Made by a program: the position numbers and the translations under genes | The notes under the pieces: generated by a model | What the model was told of the DNA's origin: nothing | Databases searched by the model: none | What the model saw: the letters and a program-made list of their open reading frames with translations, nothing else | Assembly: GCF_000315625.1 (NCBI RefSeq) | Contig: NW_005434527.1 | Location: forward strand, 18,077-82,076 | From: Guillardia theta CCMP2712 | Taxonomy: Eukaryota; Cryptophyceae; Pyrenomonadales; Geminigeraceae | Direction of reading: 5' to 3' | DNA: 64,000 bases | Part shown: piece by piece, positions 35,205-46,754 of the stretch | Position numbering within the stretch: position 1 is the stretch's first letter | Layout of the letters: each line of letters starts with the position of its first letter

Positions 35205-36316
35205 CTGAGTTACGGCATCCGATCATATCATACCGCATGTTAGTGAATCGAAACTTGTGATAGCCTAGTAGCACGACTACCCGCCGGGCCCCGTCACGGT
35301 TTGAGTAACGTGCCAGGCAAAAAAACTCAGTGGTGCCATGATCGGGCAGCCGCTGAGCGGTGAAGCACTGCCCGGCGGGCTCAGTACGGCCGGGCCCTGG
35401 CGACCCAGTATGCCGCATGATGCTTTGCCAAGTTGAGTAAAGGAAGATGCGGGGACTCCGGGAGTGACTATCGGCCCGATCGGTGACTCAGGCCCGACAC
35501 TGACTTGACCGCCGACGGTGTGTCAGCGGCTGGGTGCGACCAGACAGCGACCTCCGAGCCCCAGTCAAACATGCCTTACCTACCTCGCAGATTTCCTATC
35601 TGAGCTAATATGTAATTTCCTACAGGTGGGTAGTATTCACCTTCGGGAGCACCCCATTGGAGTTTACCATCACCTCAGGGGGTGCTCGGGCAGTTGTGAA
35701 GCGATATTCTATGCCCGCCTCAGGAGCTGTGCCGCGTGCGTCAAATATGTGGCCCTTCCAGAAGATGGCGAGGAGAGGCGACAGCTATGGTGGGGAAGGG
35801 GTTGACAATGATAGTGATCGTGAGCACAAGAACAGTAAGATATGAAATCAAAGATCTTGGTGAAGAGGGTCGAACTGGAGTTGAAGGACCCAGGCTTTTT
35901 GCTATTGAAAACTTGACAGCGTTACAACTAGTCCATATCCATCAGTCCGCTGTATTGCTGTGTATTCACCTAATTGACGAAAGGACCATAGGTTGAAATA
36001 ACTCATTTTATGAAAGATTATGCGTGATCATGGCGTTTTGTGACTTTATCAAGGAATCCTTCAGACGCGTAATTTTAAAACGCTGGCTACTGAACACTTG
36101 CTGCAACTTAACTTGACAGCGATGTGTCTGAAGAGTTAGGGAATATATCTGCATTCTTTTCCATGTCTGACCATTTATATTGAAATGAAGCACAATTAGT
36201 GGTGATTTTTGTTGAAAACGCATATTCTTGTTTCTGCACAAACAATTTTGACCAGTTTGGTAGGAATTGCGTGTGGCACAGATTGGATTTCATCTTCAAC
36301 TACTTCGATTTATAAA
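35205..36316. repeat. GC-rich island and gene-free spacer
   Basis: 35210-35570 is GC-rich (CCGGGCCC, CCCGGCGGG) and holds AGTTGAGTAAAG at 35431-35442 and TTTGAGTAACG at about 35299, like the other islands. 35570-36316 is ordinary AT-richer spacer with one short open frame (44 aa from an ATG near 35711, low support). Upstream of Ubc13 the sequence reads GATTTATAAAATGG, where ATG is the Ubc13 start. Confidence 0.5.
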
Positions 36317-36902
36317 ATGGCAGTATCTAGCAGGATACAAAAGGTATGTTGATTCTGATTCTTCAACTTGAGGATTTATTGAACGACGATGAATTTCCAG
36401 GAAACTCAACGCATGCTTCAGAAGCCAGATCCAGGAATTAGCGCCACTCCCCATGAAGATAACTTGAGATATTTCAATGTTATCATCGCAGGACCGCAAG
36501 ACTCTGCTTATGATGGTGCGATTTGTGTTGTAATATTAATGATTGATCATTTCTCCCATCTTTATCGACAATCAAAATGTAACGGCTGAATCAGGTGGAG
36601 TTTACAAATTAGAGCTCTTCTTGCCGGAGGAATATCCAATGACTCCTCCGAAAGTGAGATTTCTCACAAAGATTTATCATCCCAATGTAGACCGTCTGGG
36701 AAGGATCTGCCTTGATATCCTCAAGGATAAGTGGAGCCCTGCTTTGCAGATCCGAACGGTTCTTATCAGCATTCAAGCACTTATGTCAGCTCCGAACCCA
36801 GATGATCCTCTCAACAACGAGGCCGCAGAACATTGGAAACGCAATGAAAAAGAAGCTCTTGATATGGCAAAATCTTGGAATCGGCAGTATGCCATGAACT
36901 GA
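36317..36902 (+). CDS. UBC13: ubiquitin-conjugating enzyme E2 N (Ubc13)
   Basis: Three exons, 36317-36343, 36401-36515 and 36595-36902, giving 149 aa (human UBE2N 152). Signature sequence: [20 protein letters not shown], the [19 protein letters not shown] block with the catalytic Cys, and [18 protein letters not shown]. Ubc13 pairs with a Uev/Mms2 partner to build K63-linked ubiquitin chains in DNA damage tolerance and signalling; the partner is not in this window. The first exon is only nine codons (MAVSSRIQK), and the start is supported by the family N-terminus. Confidence 0.96.
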
Positions 36903-37170
36903 TTTGCCTTTTTGACACAACCTCAAGGAATACAACTACAACAGGCTGGAATGATTTGCATGTTGGGTTCAGTCTCCTAGTTTTGTGAGTGCGATTCAAG
37001 CAAGATACCTGGTTCGGAGCTTTAGATTTTTTTTATCGATATTGGCTTAAATATGATTTTGAGATGTTGGCTGATATCAACCACAAGAAATGCGTTGTGC
37101 GTTAACTTTCTTCATGATTACGACCTTGAGACCACTGTCGAAATCTTCGGATAAGTCCTTGGACCTGCTG

Positions 37171-38303
37171 CTACATTAGAACATCCAACCACCCTTCTTG
37201 AAAATTGCACATTGCAAGGCCACAAGAAGATGAAGACGCGAGTTGCTGAATCTCGTCCAGCGAGTGATTGCAGGTTTTCAGTAGAAGGAAGCCTCCAGGT
37301 TCTAGTAGTGCAGCAATGTTACGAAAGTATCCGATCGCTCCTGAACTGCATCCAGTCATTATCACACAAATGTTTGTCACGAAAAAATACGATTCTAATC
37401 CTGTTTCATCTTGAGAATCTGAGCGCTGTCCATGTAAGCCTCCTAATGTTCCTCGAGCCCCTCGATCAGGAACAGTCATGGCAATGCTATCAAGAGTTCC
37501 TTTGCAAATGACAAGTAACTCAAACAAACAGTGAGATCACCTCAAACTTACCACTGTCATGGATTAGACGGAAGCTTTCTTTCTCCAAACTTGTGTTCAA
37601 AACATCATCACATACGTACCTTACCAATCAAAAGCTCATGATTTGTTCACGTGAGTAAAAGTCCTTTCAGCAAATCTTACCGTGTTCCCCAGGATTGTAA
37701 ATCAGATTTTTGTTTCCTAAAGTACGACTGTACCTCATTCGCAAGATTTATCGCCTCCATGGAATAGTCCAACCCAACGATATTTGTGAATCCCAGTGCA
37801 TGCAGGACTTCGCAAAAGAAACCGTTTCCACACCCAACATCCAAAATAGCTGCATCATGTCTTATGTTGAGATCAGCTCCTTGAATGACGTTTGCTGTGT
37901 ATACCATGTTCATTTTCCCGAACCATACAAACAACTTTTCCATCGGATCAGGGTTCCCATCGGCCATAGCCTGTGAAAGCTCGTTTAACTCCTTAATGTA
38001 CGTGTTGCTCCAGTAGGCATGATGCTCATTGCCAAGCATGGAGACCAACATTGCAACTTCTTCCGGTATTTCCTCGAGGTGATCCTGCAACCTTTGATCA
38101 TGCCAATACAATGACAACGGAGATAAAATTCTTTCTATCTTCTTCTATTGTTCTCGGTTCATATCCTGCATCTTCTATTGTTTTCGGTTCATATCCTGCA
38201 TCTTCTATTGTTTTCGGTTCATATCCTGCATGTTTCTCATGTTCCTAGGCCTCCTTCTACTTTCGTGTGCAGGGATAGAGACCTACCGAGTCGGCCGCCA
38301 TTA
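37171..38303 (-). CDS. eEF1A lysine methyltransferase 2-like (METTL10/Efm4) SAM methyltransferase
   Basis: Class I methyltransferase. Exons read: a tiny first exon at 38303 (MAADS), then RLQDHLEEIPEEVAMLV, YWSNTYIKELNEL, motif I AAILDVGCGNGFFCEVL followed by GLDYSMEAINLANEVQ, then KGTLDSIAM (compare DKGTFDAI of METTL10) and NIAALLEPGGFLLLKTCNHS before TAG at 37171. In yeast and animals the family methylates an eEF1A lysine. The large intron 1 contains a 30-bp triple tandem repeat. The exon joining LANEVQ to KGTLDS is only partly resolved. Convergent with Ubc13. Confidence 0.7.
38141..38230. repeat. 30-bp tandem repeat, three copies
   Basis: The unit beginning TCTTCTATTGTTTTCGGTTC repeats at 38141-38170, 38171-38200 and 38201-38230. 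Copies 2 and 3 are identical and copy 1 has one substitution. It falls inside the predicted first intron of the methyltransferase gene. Confidence 0.95.
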
Positions 38304-39469
38304 TGGTTTGATCACATGTATCCTTCAGGATAATGCTCTACTGGCTGAGTTCAGTTAAAACTTAAAACTTTGAGTAAACTGGCGACGCCACTCAGTGCCA
38401 GCCTGGCCGCGCCGCGCCGGAGCATCTTGTAGTACCGGCCCGCGGTAGTACCGTACCCGGCGGCCGCCGGGCTGGGCCCGTGGGCGGGGGCTCACGGCAA
38501 GATCATTCTGTCACGTTATGGCATACTTCTAAGTCCGCCGGCCCCACTGACCCTTCGAGATCGAGGCTTTCTTTACTTTAACGCCGGTCCGACAATGTGA
38601 CAGCGGCTAATCATGGCATGCAAAGTCACAAGTTAAGTTAATGAAATCCGAGTACGTGGACAATCAGGAGAGAGAAGAGAGAACATTTCCGAGCCTGCCC
38701 CTAAGTTCCGACCGGCGCGAGACTCCGGGAGTCCCGGAGTCCTGCCAGAACCGTGAGCCTCAACGGGCCTCCGATAACCGTTGAACACGGCCGCGGGCGC
38801 AACCCCCGTCCGATCGGATCATTATTGCCCAGCTGGCAGTGCCAAGCAGCGAAGGACCGTGACCCGGTGGTACGGTACAGGGCCGGGCCGGAGTTCGGCG
38901 AGGCTACGCCCGGCCGAGTCACAGGCTAGGCTAACCGGCGGGCCCGTCCTACCTCCCGTGACCCTCCATGTTCACGGTTCTACAGTAGAATAAGAAGATC
39001 GACACAACAACAGTAATTTACTTAACTATATTCTGATAGATGTTTTGCTCGACATTGTTTTCTGTAGTTGTTTCCATCCGGGTAGGGTGAAATGAGTGGG
39101 GGTGGTTTTCAATATAACAATTGGGGTACTTATGGTCGGTCCGGTAGTACTGGAGTCACAGGGGTAGGGTGTATTGTTTCTTGCAATCCATCCGTGACGA
39201 TGCACTTTGTGCTGTCGCGGCTAGTGGCTAGGGAACGTTGGGAGGATAAGAGGGAGAGGGAGAGGTAGAGTAGAGGTGAAGAAATGCTATGTGCAAGACA
39301 GTTCACAGGCGATAGAAGTTCAATGTCGACGATGTGACCATTTGAAACAATACTACCTGCTCTTGCATTCGACATGATTGTGTAAACTTGCGTTTTGTTT
39401 GTCTCATGCATTCTGCTGTCAACCGTTTTTGTAGCTGACGTCTTTTGGCAGGGTAAACCTAATCTCCCC
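38304..39469. repeat. GC-rich intergenic island
   Basis: 38340-38990 is strongly GC-rich (GGCGGCCGCCGGGCTGGGCCC). It contains AAAACTTAAAACTTTGAGTAAAC (38357-38379) and, near 38630, AAGTTAAGTTAATG in the opposite orientation. 39000-39469 is ordinary AT-richer promoter-side sequence with a GGGTAGGG/GGGGTGG patch at 39080-39110. No supported gene. Confidence 0.55.
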
Positions 39470-41795
39470 ATGAGAAAAATTAAGAAGAATATCTCTGGTG
39501 CCGTGGCTAGTGTAGGTAAGCTATATGCGACTTATCAACTTGATATTTCGATTTGTTGACAGTTGTGTCGTAGGCAAGAAAGTCATACCATCAGCAGTGA
39601 ACAAAGTCTGCAATGTAGAGAGCATAGACAACGATACTACTCGCTTTGAATGGATTGTTGGCTCCCTCTCAAGATTTACCTTGGGCGATAAAATCACCAG
39701 CTCTTCTGTATCGGCTGGAGGTTCAAAATGGGTGTTGGACTTTTATCCGAAGGGATATGTGATGCCAGAGCATGCTTCTCTATACTTGAACGTCGCAAAT
39801 CCTGAAAACCTCGCAGCTGATTGGAGTTGTCATGTTACTTTCACTCTTTCTGTGCTTAATCCTGCGACCAAAGAGCCCATAGAAAAGTCAACGTTTTCAA
39901 AGCTGTTCACGAAGGAAGTTCATAGCTGGGGCAAAAACAATTTTGTATCAATAAGGGGGATTCAAGCTGGTCAGTATACTGTCAACGATACTATTCTCAT
40001 CGGAGCAGAGATATCAAGTGTAAAGGAGATTGCTCATGATATTGAGGATTGGGGACTTATGTCAGACGGTCGCCATCGTTTTGTTTGGAAAGTGCAGAAC
40101 TACAAGTCTACATTTTCTAGATTGAAAACGGGACAAAAGATTTCAAGTGCCTCCTTTGTTACCGGAGAACTACCGTGGTTTCTTGATTTGTATCCCAATG
40201 GTTACAAGAATCCCAACTACATCGCAGTCTATCTGCACTCGGGATCCAATAGTAAGGAAGCTCGAGCTGCACGGGTGCCGTTCTCACTTCTGGTTTTTGA
40301 TAACCATTCCCAACAATTTCAGCTCTGTGCTAATTTGTGTCAAACGTTTGACCGGAGTGCACGATGCTGGGGTAAGCATAGCCTCAAACGAAAAGCAGAT
40401 GTGATGTCAGGTGATAAGAGGTATATCGATAACAACATGCTTGTATTGGCGGTTGACATTGCTATGATGAAAGAAAATTTTGCGCAAGCAAAGAGATATC
40501 TGTGGGTGCCTATTGCCAGCGCCAGCCGTTGTAGAGGATGCCAAAAAAGTCTCTTCTTCAATGCACAGAAAGTTCAATGTCATTACACTGGAGAAGTTTT
40601 CTGTGGAAAATGCTGCAAGACTAAAATCAAATTGCCTGAGCTCGGATACAAGACTGAAGTCACGGTGTGCGACCGTGCAATTGCAGAAAGGCATCTTGCA
40701 AAGAGTTTTAAGCAACTATCTGCGAATCCCCTCAACTTCCACCCTGCTCTGGTACAATATAAGGGACCTCGCGATGGCTTTGAAGATTTCGAGTGCATGG
40801 CATATGGAGTTTTGTGGGAGCCTGAGCCAGCTGTATTTCAATGCAGAGCATGTTTCAAGCCTTTCGGCTTCTTTCGAAGAAAACACCATTGCAGGTTATT
40901 TGATATTTTTCAACGAAAAAACTGCTTTACATTTTTTTTGATAAGGTGTTGTGGAATGATTTTCTGTTCGGATTGTACTAGTTTCAAAGCTACCTTGCCC
41001 GAGCTTGAATTGAACGAACAGGTTTTCGATCATTTTCTGCTTTTTCTGGATCTAAGTATTAATTTCAATAGGTCAGAATGTGCCAGAATTGTTTCCATGC
41101 TCGAAAGGCATCCAACGTTCGACTCGTTCCTGTTACTCCAAAAGCAGAGAAAAAGGTTGCCCTCATGACAGAAGATTCTAGCACTTATTTGGTCTTAGGG
41201 GATGGCTGCGAGAGCAAAGCGCAAGAGGGAGGCTAAGGATGTTGATGAAGGAGATCTTTCAAAGCTACGACTGTACTGTCCGTTCCTTGCCAATGCGATC
41301 ATGAAGGCAGGAAGATTCGGCAAAAAGAAAGACGACAAGAAGAAGCCTCAGAAGGTGATATTGCTTTATTGAAGGGACTCAAGCATGACAGCGATGGGTT
41401 TAGGGAGATGATGACTTCGACAGCGATGATGAAGAAGCTGAGATGTTGAAGAAGAAGAAGGTGACACTTTCCCGCCTTTTCTCACGTCTCATGTCCCACT
41501 TCGCAGGAGAAAGCGAGAGCGAAGGCGAAGGCGGGTAAGAAAGGAAGCAAAGCCAAGGTAAATCCACTGCGCTTTTTATCATGAAATAAGTATTTTTCGT
41601 CACAGGGGTCATCTGGACCACTGTCTATTGTAGCAAAGGGTATTAGAGATGTTCTGGATTACGACCCTAAGAAGGGAGCCAAGGATGAAGGTATTTTTAG
41701 CTTGCTTTGTTTTTTGCAAAACTGATATTTCCTATAAAGGCGAAGAAGCTGCTGAGAATGAAGATGGAGGGGGAGGGGGAGGAGATTCGGACTGA
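39470..41795 (+). CDS. double-MATH, double FYVE-like zinc finger protein with basic/acidic tail
   Basis: Nine-exon model: 39470-39515, 39574-40894, 40946-41021, 41072-41155, 41199-41354, 41404-41460, 41507-41557, 41606-41690 and 41740-41795, total 1,932 nt (643 aa), in frame throughout. Two MATH/TRAF-like domains: FEWIVGSLSRF...WVLDFYPKGY (about 35-165) and HRFVWKVQNY...WFLDLYPNGY (about 182-310). A FYVE-like finger lacking the RRHHCR core follows (CRGCQKSLFF...GEVFCGKCC, about 334-380). Next is a canonical FYVE: CRACFKPFGFFRRKHHCR then CCGMIFCSDC and VRMCQNCF. The tail has runs of K and D/E. FYVE domains bind PI3P on endosomes and MATH domains bind partner peptides, so an endosomal adaptor is likely. 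If the 43-nt intron 41156-41198 is kept, the frame stops at 41236. Confidence 0.75.
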
Positions 41796-42192
41796 TTGCT
41801 TGTTTGAAAATCCTCTCAGGCATGGTATGACGAAATGTTCGATAAGATGGAAAACAAAATACAGCAATTCAGATTTTCTTCATCGTTTTACTAGTTTCTA
41901 CATATCACTACGTTCCTATTGCATGTCGAATCATGCTGAAGCTGTCTTGGTAACCGTTTTCACCCACTCTACACTATAATACATTGAAAACCAGCGTTTC
42001 CGAAGGCATCACACTTCCCAGCGTGGTTACATGTTCTTGCCGCATTGAATCAGAAGTACTTAGTACGATTCGTCAGAGGGACCATGGTTCTTCCTTTGTT
42101 AGACTCAGCACAACGCCTAAAGGAGCCACAACATGTGATGTCGGAATAGTCCTGCAAGTGTGTCAATGAATCTGAGATCCAAGCTGGATTGT
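41796..42192. other. convergent intergenic spacer
   Basis: About 400 bp between the MATH/FYVE gene stop and the PDZ gene stop. No motif, repeat or coding segment seen. Confidence 0.4.
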
Positions 42193-42699
42193 TCAGACCT
42201 TCTCTTTCACTCGCTTCGGCTCAGCATTGTTTTCTGACCACCGGACACGTATTACTGTAACATGCTCTAGGGAACCATCGACGGTCTCAAGTTCGAGGGT
42301 GACTGCGGTTCCTGGCTTACCGTAGATCATCCTATGAACTGAAAATTCATCGCAACCCTACACGCCATCAACGACAGTTATCATGACATGCTACAACATT
42401 ACCGTCACTGAATTCCAATCTACAGAGAGGAGCTCATCCCCAACACGAATCTGTCTTGCAGCGTGCGCAGGCCCCCCGGGTCGAATTCCCGCTACATACC
42501 ATCCACCACCATCGCCACGTTCTAGTTCAACACCAATGCCGCAGTCTTGCATTGTCGTCTCATCTTCCCTTTCCAGTTCGGAAGTCGTTTCAGTCTTTGA
42601 ATACTCAAGACCCATCGCAAGCCCTGGCACAAGCAAAAAATCAAGACTTTCTGAATTGGGAAAAACACGATGGCAGGTAAGCAAATGGCTGGCAAACAT
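42193..42699 (-). CDS. PDZ-domain protein (small, start uncertain)
   Basis: The minus-strand exon (about 42690-42390) contains CGIGVELERGDGGGWYVAG followed by IRPGGPAHAARQIRVGDELL, a clear PDZ core with the GIGV-type carboxylate-binding loop. After a short intron the last exon reads PGTAVTLELETVDGSLEHVT and ends in KRVKEKV before the stop at 42193, completing the PDZ fold. PDZ domains bind C-terminal peptides. An ATG at 42699 is proposed; an upstream exon beyond the purine-rich tract and the N gap cannot be excluded, so the N-terminus may be missing. Confidence 0.55.
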
Positions 42700-43294
42700 T
42701 TGATAGGATGGAGGATAGGGTAGGGAAGGGTAGGGTAGGAGGTGGAGACACAAGGCAGGTGAGGATATGGAAGGAGTAAAGGATAGGATGAGGTGAGGGG
42801 ATGCAGGTGGGATGAGGAGATGAGGATGGGGAGAGGGGGAGGAGAGGAGGATGATGGGGAGAGGGGGAGGAGAGGAGAGGGAAAGGAGAGGGCGATAGGA
42901 GGAGGATGGGGAGAGTGGTAGGAGAGCAAGAGAGGGGAGGTAAGAGGAGGAGGAGGAAGGGAAGAGTGGTAGGAAAGCAGGAGATGAGGAAGAGGAAGAG
43001 GAANNNNNNNNNNNNNNNNNNNNNNNNNNNNNNNNNNNNNNNNNNNNNNNNNNNNNNNNNNNNNNNNNNNNNNNNNNNNNNNNNNNNNNNNNNNNNNNNN
43101 NNNGGAGGAGGGGGAGAGTGGTAGGAGAGGAGGAGAGGAGGAGGGGTGGGGTTGGGAGAGGGGCGATAGAGGGGGGGAAGGGAAGAGGAGGAGGAGGGGG
43201 AGAGTGGTATTTAGAGAGGATGAGAGGGGGAGGGGAGAGTGTAGGAGAGAAGAAGGTGAGGGCGATAGAGGGGGGATAAGAGGAGGAGGAGACG
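42700..43294. repeat. purine-rich low-complexity tract
   Basis: Nearly pure AG sequence on the plus strand (GAGGAGG, GGAGAGGGGGAGGAG), interrupted by the assembly gap. Long proline/serine open frames on the minus strand here are compositional. Just before it, 42705-42740 has GGGTAGGG repeats. Confidence 0.85.
43004..43103. other. assembly gap (100 N)
   Basis: Exactly 100 N, probably a fixed-size placeholder; the true gap length is unknown. It lies in the purine-rich tract, which explains the assembly break. Confidence 0.99.
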
Positions 43295-46200
43295 ATGATG
43301 GATGTGGGAGATGCGCAGAGGATTGTGAGGGTGCGCATGCCATCACGCAAGGTAAAGGCAGAGGGAAATGCGGCAGGCAGCAAGGCCGGCATGTCCCACC
43401 GAAACGTTCAAGTTACCACAAGGTCTGTCCATACTTCTATGTGGATTTATATTAGGAGCCCAATCAATAAAAGCTCCACCCTCAGAGGGGTCGAATACTC
43501 ACCCCTGGTAACTTATGTGGCTGCTACAGTAGCTGCAACACCGCCGCAAGGTTTTAGTTAACTGCAGTTTTTCCCGCCCTCTGAGGCCACAAACTCTTTG
43601 CAGAGAATGCAGACACCAGCATGCGTTCGCCTGCAGACTCCGAGTGGACATTTCGATTCTTCTTCCAGAAAGATGGTTCCAAGCACCATCAACACACTAT
43701 CTACTGGTGGAAAGAAGCATAGAGAAGATTTCATCTTGGCTGTAACAGAAAACAAACACAGAGAGGTTCATGTTGTGATTTGGCTCTCTTTGTTTCATCC
43801 TGAGACTTGCTCTAATATTTGCCAGATTGGAATATCATTGCTGAGCATTCGAGGAGCAACAATACTTCTCAGTCAATTCAAGGATGACTGTATGTATTCA
43901 ACGCTTTTGCATTTAATTGATACATACACCCCAACGGAGATCCTGTTGCCCCACACGATGGAAAATAGCGGTACGGCATATGGTTGAGAAGAACTGGAAT
44001 TGATACTGACAACCTAATCCCTCCTTTTGTATATAAAGCACTCCATACAGTGATTCTACAGACCGAGCATGGATTCATAGTTTTCGTCAAAAGGCATCAC
44101 TGGAACGATAATAAAGGGTTAGAACAGATGAGAATCCTAGCTACCAAGGAGACAATATCCATCGAGCTTGAAGTTTCTTCAAAATATCTTGCCTTATCTT
44201 CATTTCATGCATTAATTCGGTACACGGAATTTGGGCAGGGATACTCGTATGCTGCGACAAGTTGTCGATTCGAGTACAGGTTTGAAAATAAGTCCCTAAG
44301 AATCGTTTTCGATTGTGATGTATCAGTTGCAGATGCCCAAAGGAATATTTGCAGATTGACCCCAGAACTGCTGCAAATCTTGAGATTATTCATAATGCCC
44401 GTGATGTAAAAAATGCATCCTTATTCGGAATCATGAATTTTTGTAAGACACATATGGGGCAAAGACTGCTGCGAACAAACATGCTGCAGCCACTCAGTTA
44501 CCTTTCCAGCGGAAAAATCCAAGAAAGACTTGATTTCTTGGAGATTCTTTTGAAAAACGAAGAAGCATTTTACGAGATTTCTGAAAAGTTGCCACCATTT
44601 CCTGACCTGGAGTACATTGTTACAGCGACCCTTGTGCAGGTAAACCCGTTCATTCTGATGCGAGTACGATGGTAATGATTCTTTGATCTGCAGATTCCAA
44701 AATGCGGAACACAATGCATTTCGGTTGAAAAATGCCAGTCTCTCATTTCCAAAATTCTCAACATGAAAAATGCTCTGAACCTGGCTACTGGATTGGCGAA
44801 CACTTTGAAAAAAATGAAAGGATCATGTGCCATTTTAGATAAAATGTTGGACTCACTTTCAGAGCCGAAGCTCGATTCAGTCAAAAATGCAATTGATAGA
44901 ATACTAGCTGATGAATCTTTTCCAGCAAAGGGAAATATCCTTTCACAGGTGCAGCGATGCTTTGCACTGAGAGCAGGCATCGATTCATTATTGGATGTTG
45001 CGCGACAGAGTTACAATGACGTGATTGACGATATATACAATTTAGCCCAGCAATACAGGGACGAATATGGAATTGGTTCCATCAAAGTGGTCTACAATAT
45101 TCGTAGAGGGTATCATCTCAGCATGAAATCTGATATTTCTTCTCTACCCCCGATTTTCATACAAAAATCGCAAAAAGGGCATTGCACGTTGTGCACGACA
45201 GAAGATCTTGCGAGTCTTGCTAATCGCCATAATGAATCTGTGCAAGAAATATATTTGATGACAGGACGGATTCTTGAGGTTATTTAGCTGTATTACTTAA
45301 GATCAACCGATTTTGACCATCTTTAGGACCTTGTTGTTCGATTGAGGGAACATACTGGGTATCTTGCTTTGTATAGTATAATCACCTATCCATTGTGAGA
45401 TTTTGCAGATGCCTCCTTGATGTTGCAGACTCAATCAGCCTCCTGGATATGCTGGTCAATGCATCATGAACGGAAACGAGTCGATTGACCATATTTGTTC
45501 ACAGCGGTCGTTTGCGCATATGATTAGTGTATCTTCGCAGCCATTTGTTAGGCCACAATTCTACCCTGATGGACCACTTGCAATTAGACAAGGGTGATGA
45601 TATGCAACCGATGAATGACAACACATGTATGTAACTTTGACCCGAACAGACGGCATCCGATGTGTGAGATTCTTGCTCCTGGGTCTTTCGTGTCAAACAA
45701 TACTATGATGAAGCCCAGAACATCTAGTTCGTTTTGTGTTTTGACAGGTCCAAATATGTCTGGAAAAAGTTGTTATCTTCGCCAGGTTAACTTTGAATTT
45801 TGGAGAAGGAGGTTTCATGTTGCCTCAGGTCGCCCTCATCATCATATTAGCTCACATGGGAAGCTTCATTCCAGGTAAGGTTCAATAAGAGTTTAAGATT
45901 TGGCAATACCAGTAATTATGCATTGTCCAGCTGAATATGGATGCTTCCCTTCGATAGACAAAATCTTTTCTAGAATTGGGACCTCGGATGATTTTGAGTC
46001 AAGTGCGAGCACTTTTTACCTTGAAATGCAAGAAATGTCGCATATAATAGGTCATGCAACGCAACATAGTCTCATCATAATTGACGAATTGGGACGCGGA
46101 ACCAGTAATCAGGATGGTATCGCAATTGCCTGGGCTTGCTGTGAGCATCTCATAAACTTGAGAGCATTGACTCTGTTTGCAACACACTATTCGGAACTTC

Positions 46201-46675
46201 AGCAGCTTGCATCTATCTACCCAAATGTAGAGAATTGGACGCTTTCCGTGGAAGCAACAAAAGGAGGACTGCAGTTCTTGTACAAGGTCATCAAAGGATT
46301 TTGTCAAGAGGGCTCATATGGAATGTAATATATGACAATGATGAAGGAGACAATCTTACTTTTTGCAAAGATATGCTGCAGAGAGCGCTTTCTTTCCCAG
46401 GGAGGTCGTCGAATCAGCAAAAGAGATCAAAGCATACTTGATGCAAGAAAAATCACGAAGCTCGACGCATATTCAAGATAACACTGCACGACTGCAGGTA
46501 TCAAAATAGACTGATTTCTTTGATATAAATAGTAATGTGCTTACATTCTGAATGCTAGGTTCTTTATTCTCTTGCTCAAAAATTGTTAGATCTGAAAAAT
46601 TCCTCGCTGGAAGAGGGAGTGCTCAGGGGTGTGCTCTCCGACCTAAAAAAACGATATTTGAAAGGATACGACTGA
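43295..46675 (+). CDS. MSH4: meiotic mismatch-repair homolog MSH4
   Basis: Many short exons. Conserved segments in MSH4 order: DFILAVTENKHREV, IRGATILLSQFKDD, DTYTPTEILLPHT, SLFGIMNFCKTHMGQRLLRTN, SYNDVIDDIYNLAQQY, DLASLANRHNESVQEIY, GPNMSGKSCYLRQ (Walker A, about 45755), CPAEYGCFPSIDKIFSRIGT, ASTFYLEMQEMSHI, LIIIDELGRGTSNQDG (Walker B, about 46075) and TLFATHYSELQQLA, ending in KKRYLKGYD at 46675. MSH4 lacks the mismatch-recognition domain of MutS and works with MSH5 to stabilise crossover intermediates in meiosis. The start at 43295 (MMDVGDAQ) is tentative because the N-terminus is poorly conserved and close to the purine tract. Confidence 0.85.
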
Positions 46676-46754
46676 TCAATGTTCCATGTCTTCTACAAAG
46701 TCAGCTACATCGTAATCCACGTTTGCAAAGAATAAAGCATGGGCTGGCGCCTGA

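Noticed and set aside
35711-35845. Short ORF upstream of Ubc13
   Set aside because: 44 codons with no domain, signal or splice context; could be chance.
38141-38230. CRISPR-like direct repeats
   Set aside because: The units are contiguous with no unique spacers, in a eukaryotic intron.
41202-41795. Separate small acidic/basic gene overlapping the MATH/FYVE CDS in another frame
   Set aside because: A 43-nt GT-AG intron (41156-41198) joins the two in phase and the nine-exon sum is divisible by three, so one gene is the simpler model.
42391-43392. 333 aa Pro/Ser-rich open frame on the minus strand
   Set aside because: It crosses the 100-N gap and reads a purine tract; the sequence is compositional. 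Only the PDZ part at its 3' end is real.
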